Part shown: piece after piece, positions 1 through 7,613 of the stretch
Layout of the letters: every line of letters begins with the position of its first letter
Numbering within the stretch: the first letter of the stretch is position 1
Origin: an uncultured Collinsella sp.
Lineage (GTDB): Bacteria > Actinomycetota > Coriobacteriia > Coriobacteriales > Coriobacteriaceae
Reading direction: 5' to 3'
DNA: 7,613 nt
Assembly: GCA_902493835.1 (NCBI GenBank)
Contig: CABURG010000079.1
Coordinates: 1 to 7,613 of the forward strand
Program-made: the position numbers and the translations under genes
The notes under the pieces: model-generated
Seen by the model: only the letters and a program-made list of their open reading frames with translations
Told to the model about the DNA's origin: nothing
Database searches by the model: none

Positions 1-1
1 C

Positions 2-3000
2 CCGCACGACCTGGGCGAGACGGCCCGCGCCTGTATGCCTACTATCCTGCAGGCCTTCCTGGGCCGTCCGGACGACACGCCGGCGGGCGACGCCTTCGAG
101 CGCCGTCTGTACGTGTGCCGCCGCACCATCGAAAAGGAGGCCGACGCCGAGTTTGCCCTGCGCGATAAGATCTTCTATGTGTGCTCCATGAGCTCGCGCA
201 CCATCGTGTACAAGGGCATGCTCGTTGCCACGCAGATGCGCCGTTTCTTCATCGATCTCAACGACGCCGCCGTCAAAACGGCCGTGGCGCTCGTCCACTC
301 GCGCTACTCCACCAACACCACGCCCAGTTGGGAGCGTGCGCACCCCAACCGCTTTATCATCCACAACGGCGAGATCAACACCCTCAAGGGCAACGTCAAC
401 TGGATTCGCGCCCGCGAGCCCAACCTGTACAGCCCCGTGCTGCAGCACGATCTTGAGCGTGTGATGCCTATCATCAACCGCGAGGGTTCCGACTCCGCAA
501 TTCTGGATAACGTGCTCGAGTTTTTGGTTATGAACGGTCGTCCGCTCACGCGTGCCGCGTCCATGCTGCTGCCCGAGCCGTGGGACCACAACGACAACCT
601 GAGCGAAGACCGCCGCGCCTACGATGCCTACCAGTCCATGCTCATGGAGCCGTGGGACGGCCCGGCCGCCATCGCCTTTACCGACGGTCGCACGCTGGGT
701 GCCGCCCTCGACCGCAACGGCCTGCGTCCCGCCCGCTACTATGTGACGCGCGACGGTCGCTTTATGCTGGCAAGCGAGGTGGGCACCATCGAGGTGAGCC
801 CCGAGAACATCCTGACGAGCGGCTGTCTGGGGCCGGGCCAGATGCTCGAGGTCGATTTTGCCCGCGGCCGCGTGATCTACAACGACGAGCTGCGTGCCCG
901 CTATGCCAAGGAAAAGCCCTACCGCGACTGGATTGCCGAGGAGACGCTGACCGTTGACGCGCTTGATGAGCCCGTTGCGGCAACGCCCGCCGAGGACGCC
1001 GAGGTGCCCGCCGCCGTGCGTATGGCCAAGCTCGGCTACCACTGGGATGACGTCGACGAGGTCGTGCGTCCCATGGCCCAGCAGGGCAAGGCCCCGCTCG
1101 CCTCGATGGGTATCGATGCGCCGCTGGCCTGCCTGTCCAAGAAGACGCGCTCGTTCTTTGACTATTTCTATCAGCTGTTCGCCCAGGTCACGAACCCGCC
1201 CATCGACGCCCTTCGCGAGCATATGGTCACCTCGACCACGCTTTACCTGGGCAACCACGGCAATCTGCTCGAGGATTCCCGCACGGCCTGTCAGCTGGTG
1301 CGCTTGGAGCGCCCGTTGCTCAACGAGGAGGAGTTCGAGCATATCTGTGCCATCGACCGCGTGGGCTTTAAGACCCGCCGTTTCCGTGCCGTGTACCGCC
1401 GTGATGCCGGCGAGGGCGCACTGCAGGCTGCGCTCAAGCAGCTTGCAGAGGACGTTGAGGCTGCGGTCCGCGACGGCGTGAACATCGTGGTGTTGAGCGA
1501 TCGTGCCGCTGCGGGCGAGGTGCCCGTGCCGTCGCTGCTCGCCGTGGGCTGCGTGCACAACCACTTGATCCGCGCCGGCGTGCGTACCTTTGCCGACATC
1601 GTGGTGGAGTGCGGCGACGCCGTGTCCCCGCACGACTTTGCGGCACTGGTGGGCTACTCCGCGAGCGGCATCTATCCGTACAACGCACATGCGTGCATCC
1701 GCGATCTGGCGGCACGCGGCGACCTGGACGTGACGGCCGAGCAGGGCATCGCCAACTACAACAAGGCCGCGACGGCGGGCATCGTCTCCATCATGTCCAA
1801 GATGGGCATCTCTACGGTGCAGAGCTATCATTCGGCGCAGATCTTCGAGGCCGTGGGCTTTACGCCGGAGTTCGTTAACGCGTACTTCGCTGGCACGGTG
1901 AGCCGTGTGGGCGGTATGGGCGTCGAGGACGTCGAGCGTGAGCAGAATGAGCGCTATGACGCCGCGCTCGCCATCCTTAAGAGTCCGGCTCCCGATCAGC
2001 TGCCCACACTGGGCCTGACCAAGTGGCGCCCGCTTGGTGGCGAGGATCACCTGATCGACCCTCAGACTGTCTACTTGCTGCAGACCGCCTGCCGTGAGGA
2101 CAGCTACGACACCTTTAAGGAGTACAGCGCTCGCCTGCACCGTACCGGCCGTGCCGTGCGCCTGCGCGACTTGCTCGACTTTGATGCCAGCGGCCGCACC
2201 CCGGTGGCGCTCGACGAGGTGGAGCCCGCGCTCAACATCGTCCGACGCTTTAACACCGGCGCCATGTCGTACGGTTCCATCAGCAAAGAGGCACACGAGT
2301 GCATGGCCATCGCAATGAACCGCCTGCATGGGCGCTCCAACTCGGGTGAGGGCGGCGAGGATCCGCGTCGCGAGACCCCGCTGGCCAACGGTGACTCCAA
2401 GAATTCCGCCATCAAGCAGGTGGCAAGCGCGCGCTTTGGCGTGACGAGCCGCTACCTGTGCAGCGCCTTCGAGATTCAGATCAAGATGGCCCAGGGCGCC
2501 AAGCCCGGCGAGGGCGGACACCTGCCCGGCAAGAAGGTCTATCCCTGGATCGCCGAGGTCCGTCAGTCCACGCCCGGCATCGGCCTGATTTCGCCTCCGC
2601 CGCACCACGACATCTACTCCATCGAGGACCTGGCTGAGCTGATCTTCGATCTTAAGAACGCCAACCCCGGCGCGCGCGTGTCGGTCAAACTGGTCAGCGA
2701 GGCCGGCGTCGGCACCATCGCCACCGGTGTGGCCAAGGGTGCTGCCGACAAGATCTTGATCAGCGGCCACAATGGCGGCTCGGGTGCCGCGGCGCGCGAT
2801 TCGATCTGGCACGCCGGTCTGCCGCTGGAGCTTGGCCTTGCCGAGGCCCAGCAGACGCTGCTGCAAAACGGACTGCGCTCGCGCGTGGTGCTCGAGGCCG
2901 ATGGCAAGCTCATGGACGGCACCGATGTTGCCGTCGCCTGCTTGCTGGGTGCCGAGGAGTTTGGCTTTGCGACCATGCCGCTCATCTCCATGGGCTGCCT

Positions 3001-4300
3001 CATGCAGCGTGACTGCCAGCAGGACACCTGCCCGGCCGGCATCGCTACGCAAAACTGCCGCCTGCGTCGCGGCTTCCGCGGCAAGCCCGAGCACGTCGAG
3101 CACTTTATGCTCTTTGTTGCCAAGCAGTTGCGCGAGGTCATGGCGAGCCTGGGCTTCCGCACCGTCGACGAGATGGTCGGCCATCCCGAGTGCCTGCGTC
3201 AGATCGAGGTGCCGGGCAACCGCAAGGCCAACCTGCTCGATCTGTCTCCCGTGCTGGCGAGCGCGACCTGCGAGTTCGGTGCCCACATTCCGGGCGCCGA
3301 CGGTCGCCACTTCCTGCCGCAGATGGCCGCGAACAGCGAGCTCGACAAGACGCTCGACTCCACGTTGTTTGTGCCCTATACGGCCGATGCCCGTGCGCAC
3401 CTGCGTCCGATTCGCTTCCGCGCCGATATCGCCAACGTCAACCGCTGCGTGGGCACCATCTTGGGCAACGCGGTGACCAAGGCGCATCCCGAGGGCCTGC
3501 CCGCCGGCTCCATCATCGTCGATTGCGACGGTTCGGCCGGTCAGAGCTTTGGCGCTTTCCTGCCGCGCGGCATTACGCTCAACGTGTGCGGCGACGCCAA
3601 CGACTACTTTGGCAAGGGCCTTTCGGGCGGCGAGGTGTCGGTGCGCCCCAACCCGCATGCGACCTACAAGTTCGACGAGAACATCATCGTGGGCAACGTT
3701 GCGTTCTTTGGTGCCACGAGCGGCCGCGGCTTCATTAACGGTCTTGCCGGCCAGCGTTTTGCCGTGCGCAACTCCGGTGCCACCGTGGTGGTCGAGGGCT
3801 GCGGCAACCATGGCTGCGAGTACATGACGGGCGGTCTGGCGCTCATCCTGGGCGAGGTCGGGCAGAATTTTGCCGCCGGCATGACGGGTGGTGTGGCCTA
3901 CGTCTTTGACCAGTACGGCACGCTCAGTGCCCGCGTGAACCATGAGAGCGTGGAGCTCAAGGCCCCGACGGCCGGCGAGCTGGCGCAGGTTCGCGAGCTC
4001 ATCCAGGAGCACGTGGACGCGACGCAGAGCCCACGCGGCATCAAGCTGCTCTACAGCTTTGAGACGATGAGCAAGCACTTTGTGAAGGTCATTCCGACCG
4101 AGTACGAGCGCGTGCTGGCGATTGTCGCCGCGGGCGAGGCCGTGGGCAAGACGCATGCGCAGGCCGAGGAGTTGGCGTTTGACATCGTGACCGGCCGCGC
4201 GAGTGCCGCGGATGTCGCTCGCTTTGATGTCGCGGGCGGCGCTGCGGACACTGCGTCCGTGGCTGCCAGCTCTGTTGCTTCGACCAAGAAGGAGGCGTAA
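2..4300 (+). CDS. gltB: Glutamate synthase (NADPH) large subunit, 5'-partial
   Basis: This subunit converts glutamine plus 2-oxoglutarate to two glutamates in cytoplasmic ammonium assimilation. The reading frame is open from base 2, so the true start lies upstream. About 1433 codons are present against roughly 1500 in the family, so the N-terminal catalytic Cys of the glutaminase domain is outside the window. Counting from the Met at 35, the type II glutaminase domain comes first, with RYSTNTTPSW near 90, HNGEINTLKGNVNW near 110 and the DRNGLRPARYY motif. The central domain follows (QLFAQVTNPPID about 380-391; MSKMGISTVQSYHSAQIFEA about 588-607). The FMN synthase domain has TGAMSYGSISKEAHE near 742 and SGHNGGSGA near 910. 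The 3Fe-4S ligands are C988-x5-C994-x4-C999. The GXGXG beta-helix begins near 1167. The last ~30 residues are an Ala/Ser/Val-rich tail that looks unconserved. It is co-transcribed with gltD, 5 bp downstream. The identification is very secure. Confidence 0.97.
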   Translation, partial: PHDLGETARACMPTILQAFLGRPDDTPAGDAFERRLYVCRRTIEKEADAEFALRDKIFYVCSMSSRTIVYKGMLVATQMRRFFIDLNDAAVKTAVALVHSRYSTNTTPSWERAHPNRFIIHNGEINTLKGNVNWIRAREPNLYSPVLQHDLERVMPIINREGSDSAILDNVLEFLVMNGRPLTRAASMLLPEPWDHNDNLSEDRRAYDAYQSMLMEPWDGPAAIAFTDGRTLGAALDRNGLRPARYYVTRDGRFMLASEVGTIEVSPENILTSGCLGPGQMLEVDFARGRVIYNDELRARYAKEKPYRDWIAEETLTVDALDEPVAATPAEDAEVPAAVRMAKLGYHWDDVDEVVRPMAQQGKAPLASMGIDAPLACLSKKTRSFFDYFYQLFAQVTNPPIDALREHMVTSTTLYLGNHGNLLEDSRTACQLVRLERPLLNEEEFEHICAIDRVGFKTRRFRAVYRRDAGEGALQAALKQLAEDVEAAVRDGVNIVVLSDRAAAGEVPVPSLLAVGCVHNHLIRAGVRTFADIVVECGDAVSPHDFAALVGYSASGIYPYNAHACIRDLAARGDLDVTAEQGIANYNKAATAGIVSIMSKMGISTVQSYHSAQIFEAVGFTPEFVNAYFAGTVSRVGGMGVEDVEREQNERYDAALAILKSPAPDQLPTLGLTKWRPLGGEDHLIDPQTVYLLQTACREDSYDTFKEYSARLHRTGRAVRLRDLLDFDASGRTPVALDEVEPALNIVRRFNTGAMSYGSISKEAHECMAIAMNRLHGRSNSGEGGEDPRRETPLANGDSKNSAIKQVASARFGVTSRYLCSAFEIQIKMAQGAKPGEGGHLPGKKVYPWIAEVRQSTPGIGLISPPPHHDIYSIEDLAELIFDLKNANPGARVSVKLVSEAGVGTIATGVAKGAADKILISGHNGGSGAAARDSIWHAGLPLELGLAEAQQTLLQNGLRSRVVLEADGKLMDGTDVAVACLLGAEEFGFATMPLISMGCLMQRDCQQDTCPAGIATQNCRLRRGFRGKPEHVEHFMLFVAKQLREVMASLGFRTVDEMVGHPECLRQIEVPGNRKANLLDLSPVLASATCEFGAHIPGADGRHFLPQMAANSELDKTLDSTLFVPYTADARAHLRPIRFRADIANVNRCVGTILGNAVTKAHPEGLPAGSIIVDCDGSAGQSFGAFLPRGITLNVCGDANDYFGKGLSGGEVSVRPNPHATYKFDENIIVGNVAFFGATSGRGFINGLAGQRFAVRNSGATVVVEGCGNHGCEYMTGGLALILGEVGQNFAAGMTGGVAYVFDQYGTLSARVNHESVELKAPTAGELAQVRELIQEHVDATQSPRGIKLLYSFETMSKHFVKVIPTEYERVLAIVAAGEAVGKTHAQAEELAFDIVTGRASAADVARFDVAGGAADTASVAASSVASTKKEA
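4291..4295 (+). promoter_or_regulatory. Ribosome binding site of gltD
   Basis: GGAGG lies inside the final codons of gltB, 10 nt before the ATG at 4306. It supports that start and implies that gltD translation follows termination on gltB, which would help keep the two subunits in balance. The coupling is inferred from the spacing. Confidence 0.8.
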
Positions 4301-4305
4301 GTGCC

Positions 4306-5787
<1,482 letters not shown>

Positions 5788-5790
5788 GGC

Positions 5791-5906
5791 GGCTGTCCAC
5801 AACTGAATCGGCAAGGGCTGTCCCCAACGGCCGGCACATAAGGAACGTCCCCAAGTGCCGGCAGTTGGGGACGTTCCTTTTTTGCCGGCAGCCTGGGACA
5901 CTCCTT
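5791..5906 (+). repeat. Composite palindromic intergenic repeat
   Basis: The stretch after gltD is built from related modules. GGCTGTCCACAAC (5791-5803) and GGCTGTCCCCAAC (5816-5828) differ at one base. A 24-nt unit starting TGCCGGCAG and ending TCCTT occurs at 5856-5879 and again at 5883-5906, with 19 of 24 positions equal. The first of these units is also one arm of the perfect inverted repeat that makes the terminator. GCCGGC recurs three times. This pattern suggests a REP- or MITE-like multicopy element of which one copy serves as the operon terminator. Its copy number elsewhere cannot be judged from this window. Confidence 0.55.
5840..5883 (+). terminator. Rho-independent terminator of gltBD
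   Basis: A perfect 15-bp stem (5840-5854 with 5865-5879, GGAACGTCCCC against GGGGACGTTCC) has a 10-nt loop that contains the palindrome TGCCGGCA. It is followed by six T residues (5878-5883). It lies 53 bases after the gltD stop. The left arm is preceded by few T residues on the opposite strand, so it should work mainly for + strand transcripts. Confidence 0.85.
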
Positions 5907-5927
5907 GCGAGTTCGCAGGCGACTTTG

Positions 5928-5963
5928 TCATTTGTCGACGTGCAAGTGTTCATTCGTCGACGT
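5928..5963 (+). repeat. Tandem 14-bp direct repeat, 22-bp period
   Basis: TCATTTGTCGACGT (5928-5941) and TCATTCGTCGACGT (5950-5963) differ at one base. They are spaced 22 bp centre to centre, about two turns of DNA, so a protein bound at both would sit on one face. Each contains the palindrome GTCGAC. The second copy overlaps the -35 position of the promoter candidate. An operator role is inferred. Confidence 0.5.
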
Positions 5964-5981
5964 TTGCGACTGTGCTACTCT
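5953..5981 (+). promoter_or_regulatory. Weak sigma-70-type promoter candidate
   Basis: A TG-C extended element precedes TACTCT (5976-5981). A poor -35 match, TTCGTC (5953-5958), lies 17 bp upstream. The hexamer scores are low and it is listed mainly because of its place beside the tandem repeat, after the gltBD terminator and ahead of the next gene. Confidence 0.25.
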
Positions 5982-6158
5982 GCTCTTTCTGTGGCGGTAG
6001 CGGGCGCTTGCCTCAAATGGGTGAAATGGCTGTCTATATCTACCTGCGGTTTCTTTGCGGTGCGCTCATTCGGTCAAGTGTCCCGTCAAGTGTTTGGTTA
6101 GCATCTGGTTTGCAGTCGAAGGCCTATTTTGCCCGCGCTTGCCTCGGTTGCTCGCCCT

Positions 6159-6197
6159 CCTCGTAAGCTCAAATTGAGGCCCATCAGTTTGAGGAGG
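6159..6197 (+). promoter_or_regulatory. Hairpin covering the Shine-Dalgarno of the 235-residue gene
   Basis: The ribosome site GAGGAGG (6191-6197) lies 5 nt before the ATG at 6203 and is close to perfect. The bases before it can pair with it. CTCAAA (6168-6173) pairs with TTTGAG (6188-6193), and CCTC (6159-6162) pairs with GAGG (6194-6197), with a 5-nt bulge and a 14-nt loop. The full 7-nt complement CCTCCTC is present at 6156-6162. TTGAGG occurs both in the loop (6174-6179) and at the site itself (6189-6194), so an alternative pairing that frees the site can be drawn. The function is inferred. Confidence 0.45.
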
Positions 6198-6202
6198 ATG
6201 CC

Positions 6203-6910
6203 ATGACTGACCAAGTTTTTGACCGAGCAAAGCTGGCTGCAGCTGTCGGCAACGATATTGCCGACATGGCTCACTTTTGGACGCTGCGGAAGTTTCAATT
6301 CCTGGAGCCGGCGCGCGAGCAGTTCGAGATTACCGTCGATCCGTGGCTCAGCTATTGTGAGGAACCTTCTCAAAACGAAATCATGGCCTACAACATGGCG
6401 TTTACCGATTGGCTGCTGTTTGAGCGCCCCTATTACCACGGCAAGACGCTGTTGGAGCTGTATGTGGATGAGCCGCCAGCGTCAATTTCTCCTGCTTCGC
6501 TCGGGCGACTTAAGCAGGTGCGTGACACGCAGCATTTCTCGCGCTTTGGCATTTTGGACAAGGATCCCGCGACTGGCATGGTCGTGCTGAAGGATACGCG
6601 CACCGACCGTCGCTTTGACGCCTACGACCCACATATCGTGCAAAAGGAGCACTGGAACGATGGCGCGATTGCGGTGCGACTTGCGTGCGTCGACGATGTC
6701 TGGCTGACGGCGGGGCAGCTCTACCTGTATGACATCGCGCGCCTGAGCGACACGGCGGTCGACGGGCCGGGCGCGGTGCATCCCGAGGACCTAGAGGATG
6801 GTTTCGACACCTCGTGCATCAGCTTCTTTTTGCGCCTGGTCCGTGACATCATGGGCGCCCAGGGGCGGTACGTGAAGTCGCTCAATATTTACGAGCAGGA
6901 ATGGGAGTAG
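6203..6910 (+). CDS. Uncharacterised protein, SEC-C-associated-like central region
   Basis: This is a 235-residue protein of unknown function. The start is firm: AGGAGG sits 5 nt before the ATG. It has no signal peptide, membrane helix or cysteine cluster, and is acidic and rich in Trp, Tyr and Phe, so it is probably cytoplasmic. The stretch from about 66 to 171 runs FTDWLLFERPYYHGKTLLEL, then a helical part, FSRFGILDKDPATGMVVLKD, a YDPH segment, and AIAVRLACVDDVWLTAG. This order resembles, by eye, a domain I recall from Firmicutes proteins that end in a SEC-C zinc motif: a W-hydrophobic-D/E start, GKT, 'F.V..V..G..V.D..T', then 'a.RL..V.D.w.L.G'. No SEC-C motif is present here and the C-terminus is short. 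The resemblance is from memory and uncertain. GC content is lower than in gltBD. The terminator and leader set it apart as its own transcription unit. Confidence 0.85.
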   Translation: MTDQVFDRAKLAAAVGNDIADMAHFWTLRKFQFLEPAREQFEITVDPWLSYCEEPSQNEIMAYNMAFTDWLLFERPYYHGKTLLELYVDEPPASISPASLGRLKQVRDTQHFSRFGILDKDPATGMVVLKDTRTDRRFDAYDPHIVQKEHWNDGAIAVRLACVDDVWLTAGQLYLYDIARLSDTAVDGPGAVHPEDLEDGFDTSCISFFLRLVRDIMGAQGRYVKSLNIYEQEWE

Positions 6911-6945
6911 GGAGTGGGCTGTCGCAGCGCCGCCGCCTGTCTATT

Positions 6946-7088
6946 CGTCTCGATTTGTAACGTTTAGGGACAAAAAACCGGTCTACCTGTTACAGATCGA
7001 GACGTTTGGCACCTGGCTGGGGGAATGTCCCAATCTGTAACATCTACAGGTCAAAACTCGACCCAACTGTTACAGATCAAGACGTTTG
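6946..7088 (+). repeat. Two-unit inverted repeat, 80-bp period
   Basis: Unit 1 has 16-nt arms, CGTCTCGATTTGTAAC (6946-6961) and GTTACAGATCGAGACG (6989-7004), which pair with one G-T wobble around a 27-nt spacer. Unit 2 has ATCTGTAAC (7033-7041) and GTTACAGAT (7069-7077), perfect for 9 bp, again with a 27-nt spacer and a decayed outer arm. The right arms are near-identical over 22 nt (6987-7008 and 7067-7088, one difference) and lie exactly 80 bp apart. The spacers differ in sequence, but each can form a small inner stem (GAC/GTC in unit 1, GGTC/GACC in unit 2). There is no T tract, so these are not ordinary terminators. They could be operators for the gene that follows, copies of a mobile palindrome, or a structured RNA. 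Confidence 0.75.
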
Positions 7089-7109
7089 TCGACAGAGGCG
7101 ACGGTGACA

Positions 7110-7508
7110 ATGGTCCATTTGTCCGATGTGGTGGTGATGGAAGTGTCTAATACCGTTTTCAAACACAAGCATGCAACACGTAACACCTTGGCGCGGAATA
7201 GGATGCTTGCCAGGCTCGCGAAGGCGGCTGAACAAGGCGTGCTGCTTGTGACGCACGACAATGCCGAGCTCATGTGGCTGCGGCGTCATGTGGGAACCGA
7301 TGATATTGCGGAGCCCGAGTCGTATCTGTTCTGCTTTCAACATGATTGGGATGCGTTGACGCCGACGGAGCGAGCACTACGTACCATCAGAGGGCTTGCG
7401 GAGTTTCATCCCGATTGGGCGTTTTGGGGTTATGACGCGGCACTTTTGTGGGGTCTGGAGGTGCCGAATGATCTGCTTGGGCCGCGATTTCTTGTTTCAA
7501 GACTTTAG
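7110..7508 (+). CDS. AbiEi-like winged-helix protein, apparently truncated
   Basis: The gene encodes 132 residues. The ATG at 7110 is preferred, with AGAGG (7094-7098) 11 nt before it. A TTG at 7086 lies inside the upstream repeat, and an ATG at 7137 has only a weak site. Residues 31-74 look like a winged helix (RMLARLAKAAEQGVLLVTHD, then LRRHVGTDDIAEPESYLF). The part after it (WDALTPTERALRTIRGLAEF, HPDWAFWGYDAALLWGLEVP) fits the linker of AbiEi-type proteins, where '..L.p.er.l..iraL...hP.wvf...sAAl.hGL.v' is usual. Members of that family are normally about twice this length, with a further domain after the GLEVP region. Here the frame ends a few residues later, inside a palindrome, so the 3' part seems lost to an insertion. 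AbiEi proteins are antitoxins and autorepressors of type IV toxin-antitoxin systems, or stand-alone regulators. No AbiEii toxin gene is visible. This may be a pseudogene. Confidence 0.6.
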   Translation: MVHLSDVVVMEVSNTVFKHKHATRNTLARNRMLARLAKAAEQGVLLVTHDNAELMWLRRHVGTDDIAEPESYLFCFQHDWDALTPTERALRTIRGLAEFHPDWAFWGYDAALLWGLEVPNDLLGPRFLVSRL

Positions 7509-7613
7509 TCTGCTGGCCGCGCAGCGGCCAGCTTTAAACCACCCGCTACGCGGGTGGAGACAAACGGCTTTACAAAGCCACCCCTCCGACCGATATTGAC
7601 GATTGTTCAGGCC
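7500..7613. mobile_element. Hairpin-rich end of a putative IS200/IS605-like or PATE element, cut by window edge
   Basis: Four palindromes follow each other: AGACT-TT-AGTCT (7500-7511), GCTGGCCGC-GCA-GCGGCCAGC (7512-7532, 9 bp perfect), CCACCCGC-TAC-GCGGGTGG (7539-7557, 8 bp perfect), and GGCTTT-AC-AAAGCC (7566-7579). IS200/IS605 elements lack terminal inverted repeats and carry subterminal hairpins recognised by their HUH transposase, and small derivatives keep only the hairpins. The AbiEi-like frame ends in the first palindrome, which fits an insertion breakpoint near 7490-7500. On the minus strand, a frame ending at a stop at 7570-7572 (reading PEQSSISVGGVAL) could be the tail of a TnpB-type gene, but 13 codons are too few to call. 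A stem with only TTT after it makes plain termination a weaker reading. Confidence 0.4.

Larger units (their letters stand above)
5907..6202 (+). other. Gene-free leader/upstream region of the 235-residue gene
   Basis: I see no convincing protein gene here. The open frames that cross it begin inside the terminator hairpin or have no ribosome site. The region holds a small TGCGA/TCGCA palindrome (5906-5917), a 22-bp-period direct repeat (5928-5963), a weak promoter candidate (5953-5981), two 11-nt copies of GCGCTTGCCTC (6004-6014 and 6135-6145), two copies of GTCAAGTGT 12 bp apart (6073-6081 and 6085-6093), and a hairpin that covers the next Shine-Dalgarno (6159-6197). If transcription starts near 5988, the mRNA leader would be over 200 nt, long enough to carry a regulatory RNA. 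No known riboswitch class was recognised. Confidence 0.5.

Noticed and set aside
2614..3162. Minus-strand open frame opposite gltB
   Set aside because: It lies over the conserved FMN and 3Fe-4S region of gltB, and its composition is that of a shadow frame.
5855..6166. Open frame of about 103 codons between gltD and the 235-residue gene
   Set aside because: Its start is inside the terminator loop, there is no ribosome site, and the product has no coherent pattern. Its Cys/Ser/Arg-rich composition fits noncoding DNA.
6946..7004. Terminator for the 235-residue gene
   Set aside because: The stem is good but the loop is 27 nt and no T run follows on either strand.
6946..7088. CRISPR array
   Set aside because: There are only two units, each internally palindromic with an 80-bp period and a decayed second left arm. 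No cas genes are nearby.
7070..7343. Minus-strand open frames opposite the AbiEi-like gene
   Set aside because: They are short, overlap a + strand frame that has a family-like pattern, and show no ribosome site or recognisable motif.

Overview
The window reads as a piece of a high-GC, anaerobe-type actinobacterial chromosome. The best guess is the class Coriobacteriia, probably Collinsella or a close relative. This rests on strong G/C third-position bias in the first 5.8 kb, a bacterial NADPH-type gltBD pair, and intergenic palindromes of a style I associate with that group. The taxon is inferred from style, not from a database match.

Layout, all genes on the + strand. Positions 2-4300 hold the large subunit of glutamate synthase (gltB), cut at its 5' end by the window edge. 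Positions 4306-5787 hold the small subunit (gltD), 5 bp downstream with its Shine-Dalgarno inside the last gltB codons, so the two form one operon. A strong hairpin terminator (5840-5883) sits in a composite palindromic repeat and closes that operon. A gene-free stretch of about 300 bases follows, with a 22-bp-period direct repeat, a weak promoter candidate and a hairpin that can bury the next ribosome binding site. Positions 6203-6910 encode an unrecognised 235-residue protein whose middle resembles, by eye, a domain often found next to SEC-C zinc motifs. Two 80-bp-spaced copies of an inverted repeat (6946-7088) come next. They lie directly upstream of a short gene (7110-7508) that looks like the N-terminal part of an AbiEi-type winged-helix regulator. 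That gene stops inside a row of four hairpins (7500-7579), which I read as the end of an IS200/IS605-like or related palindrome-bearing element.

Functionally, GltB and GltD form the GOGAT enzyme. GltD passes electrons from NADPH through FAD and Fe-S clusters to FMN and the 3Fe-4S centre of GltB, which makes two glutamates from glutamine and 2-oxoglutarate. To the right of the terminator, GC content and codon bias fall and repeats accumulate, so 5.8-7.6 kb looks like accessory sequence beside a conserved metabolic operon. The most interesting signals are the paired palindromes in front of the AbiEi-like gene, its apparent truncation by a hairpin-rich element, and the possible translational switch ahead of the 235-residue gene.
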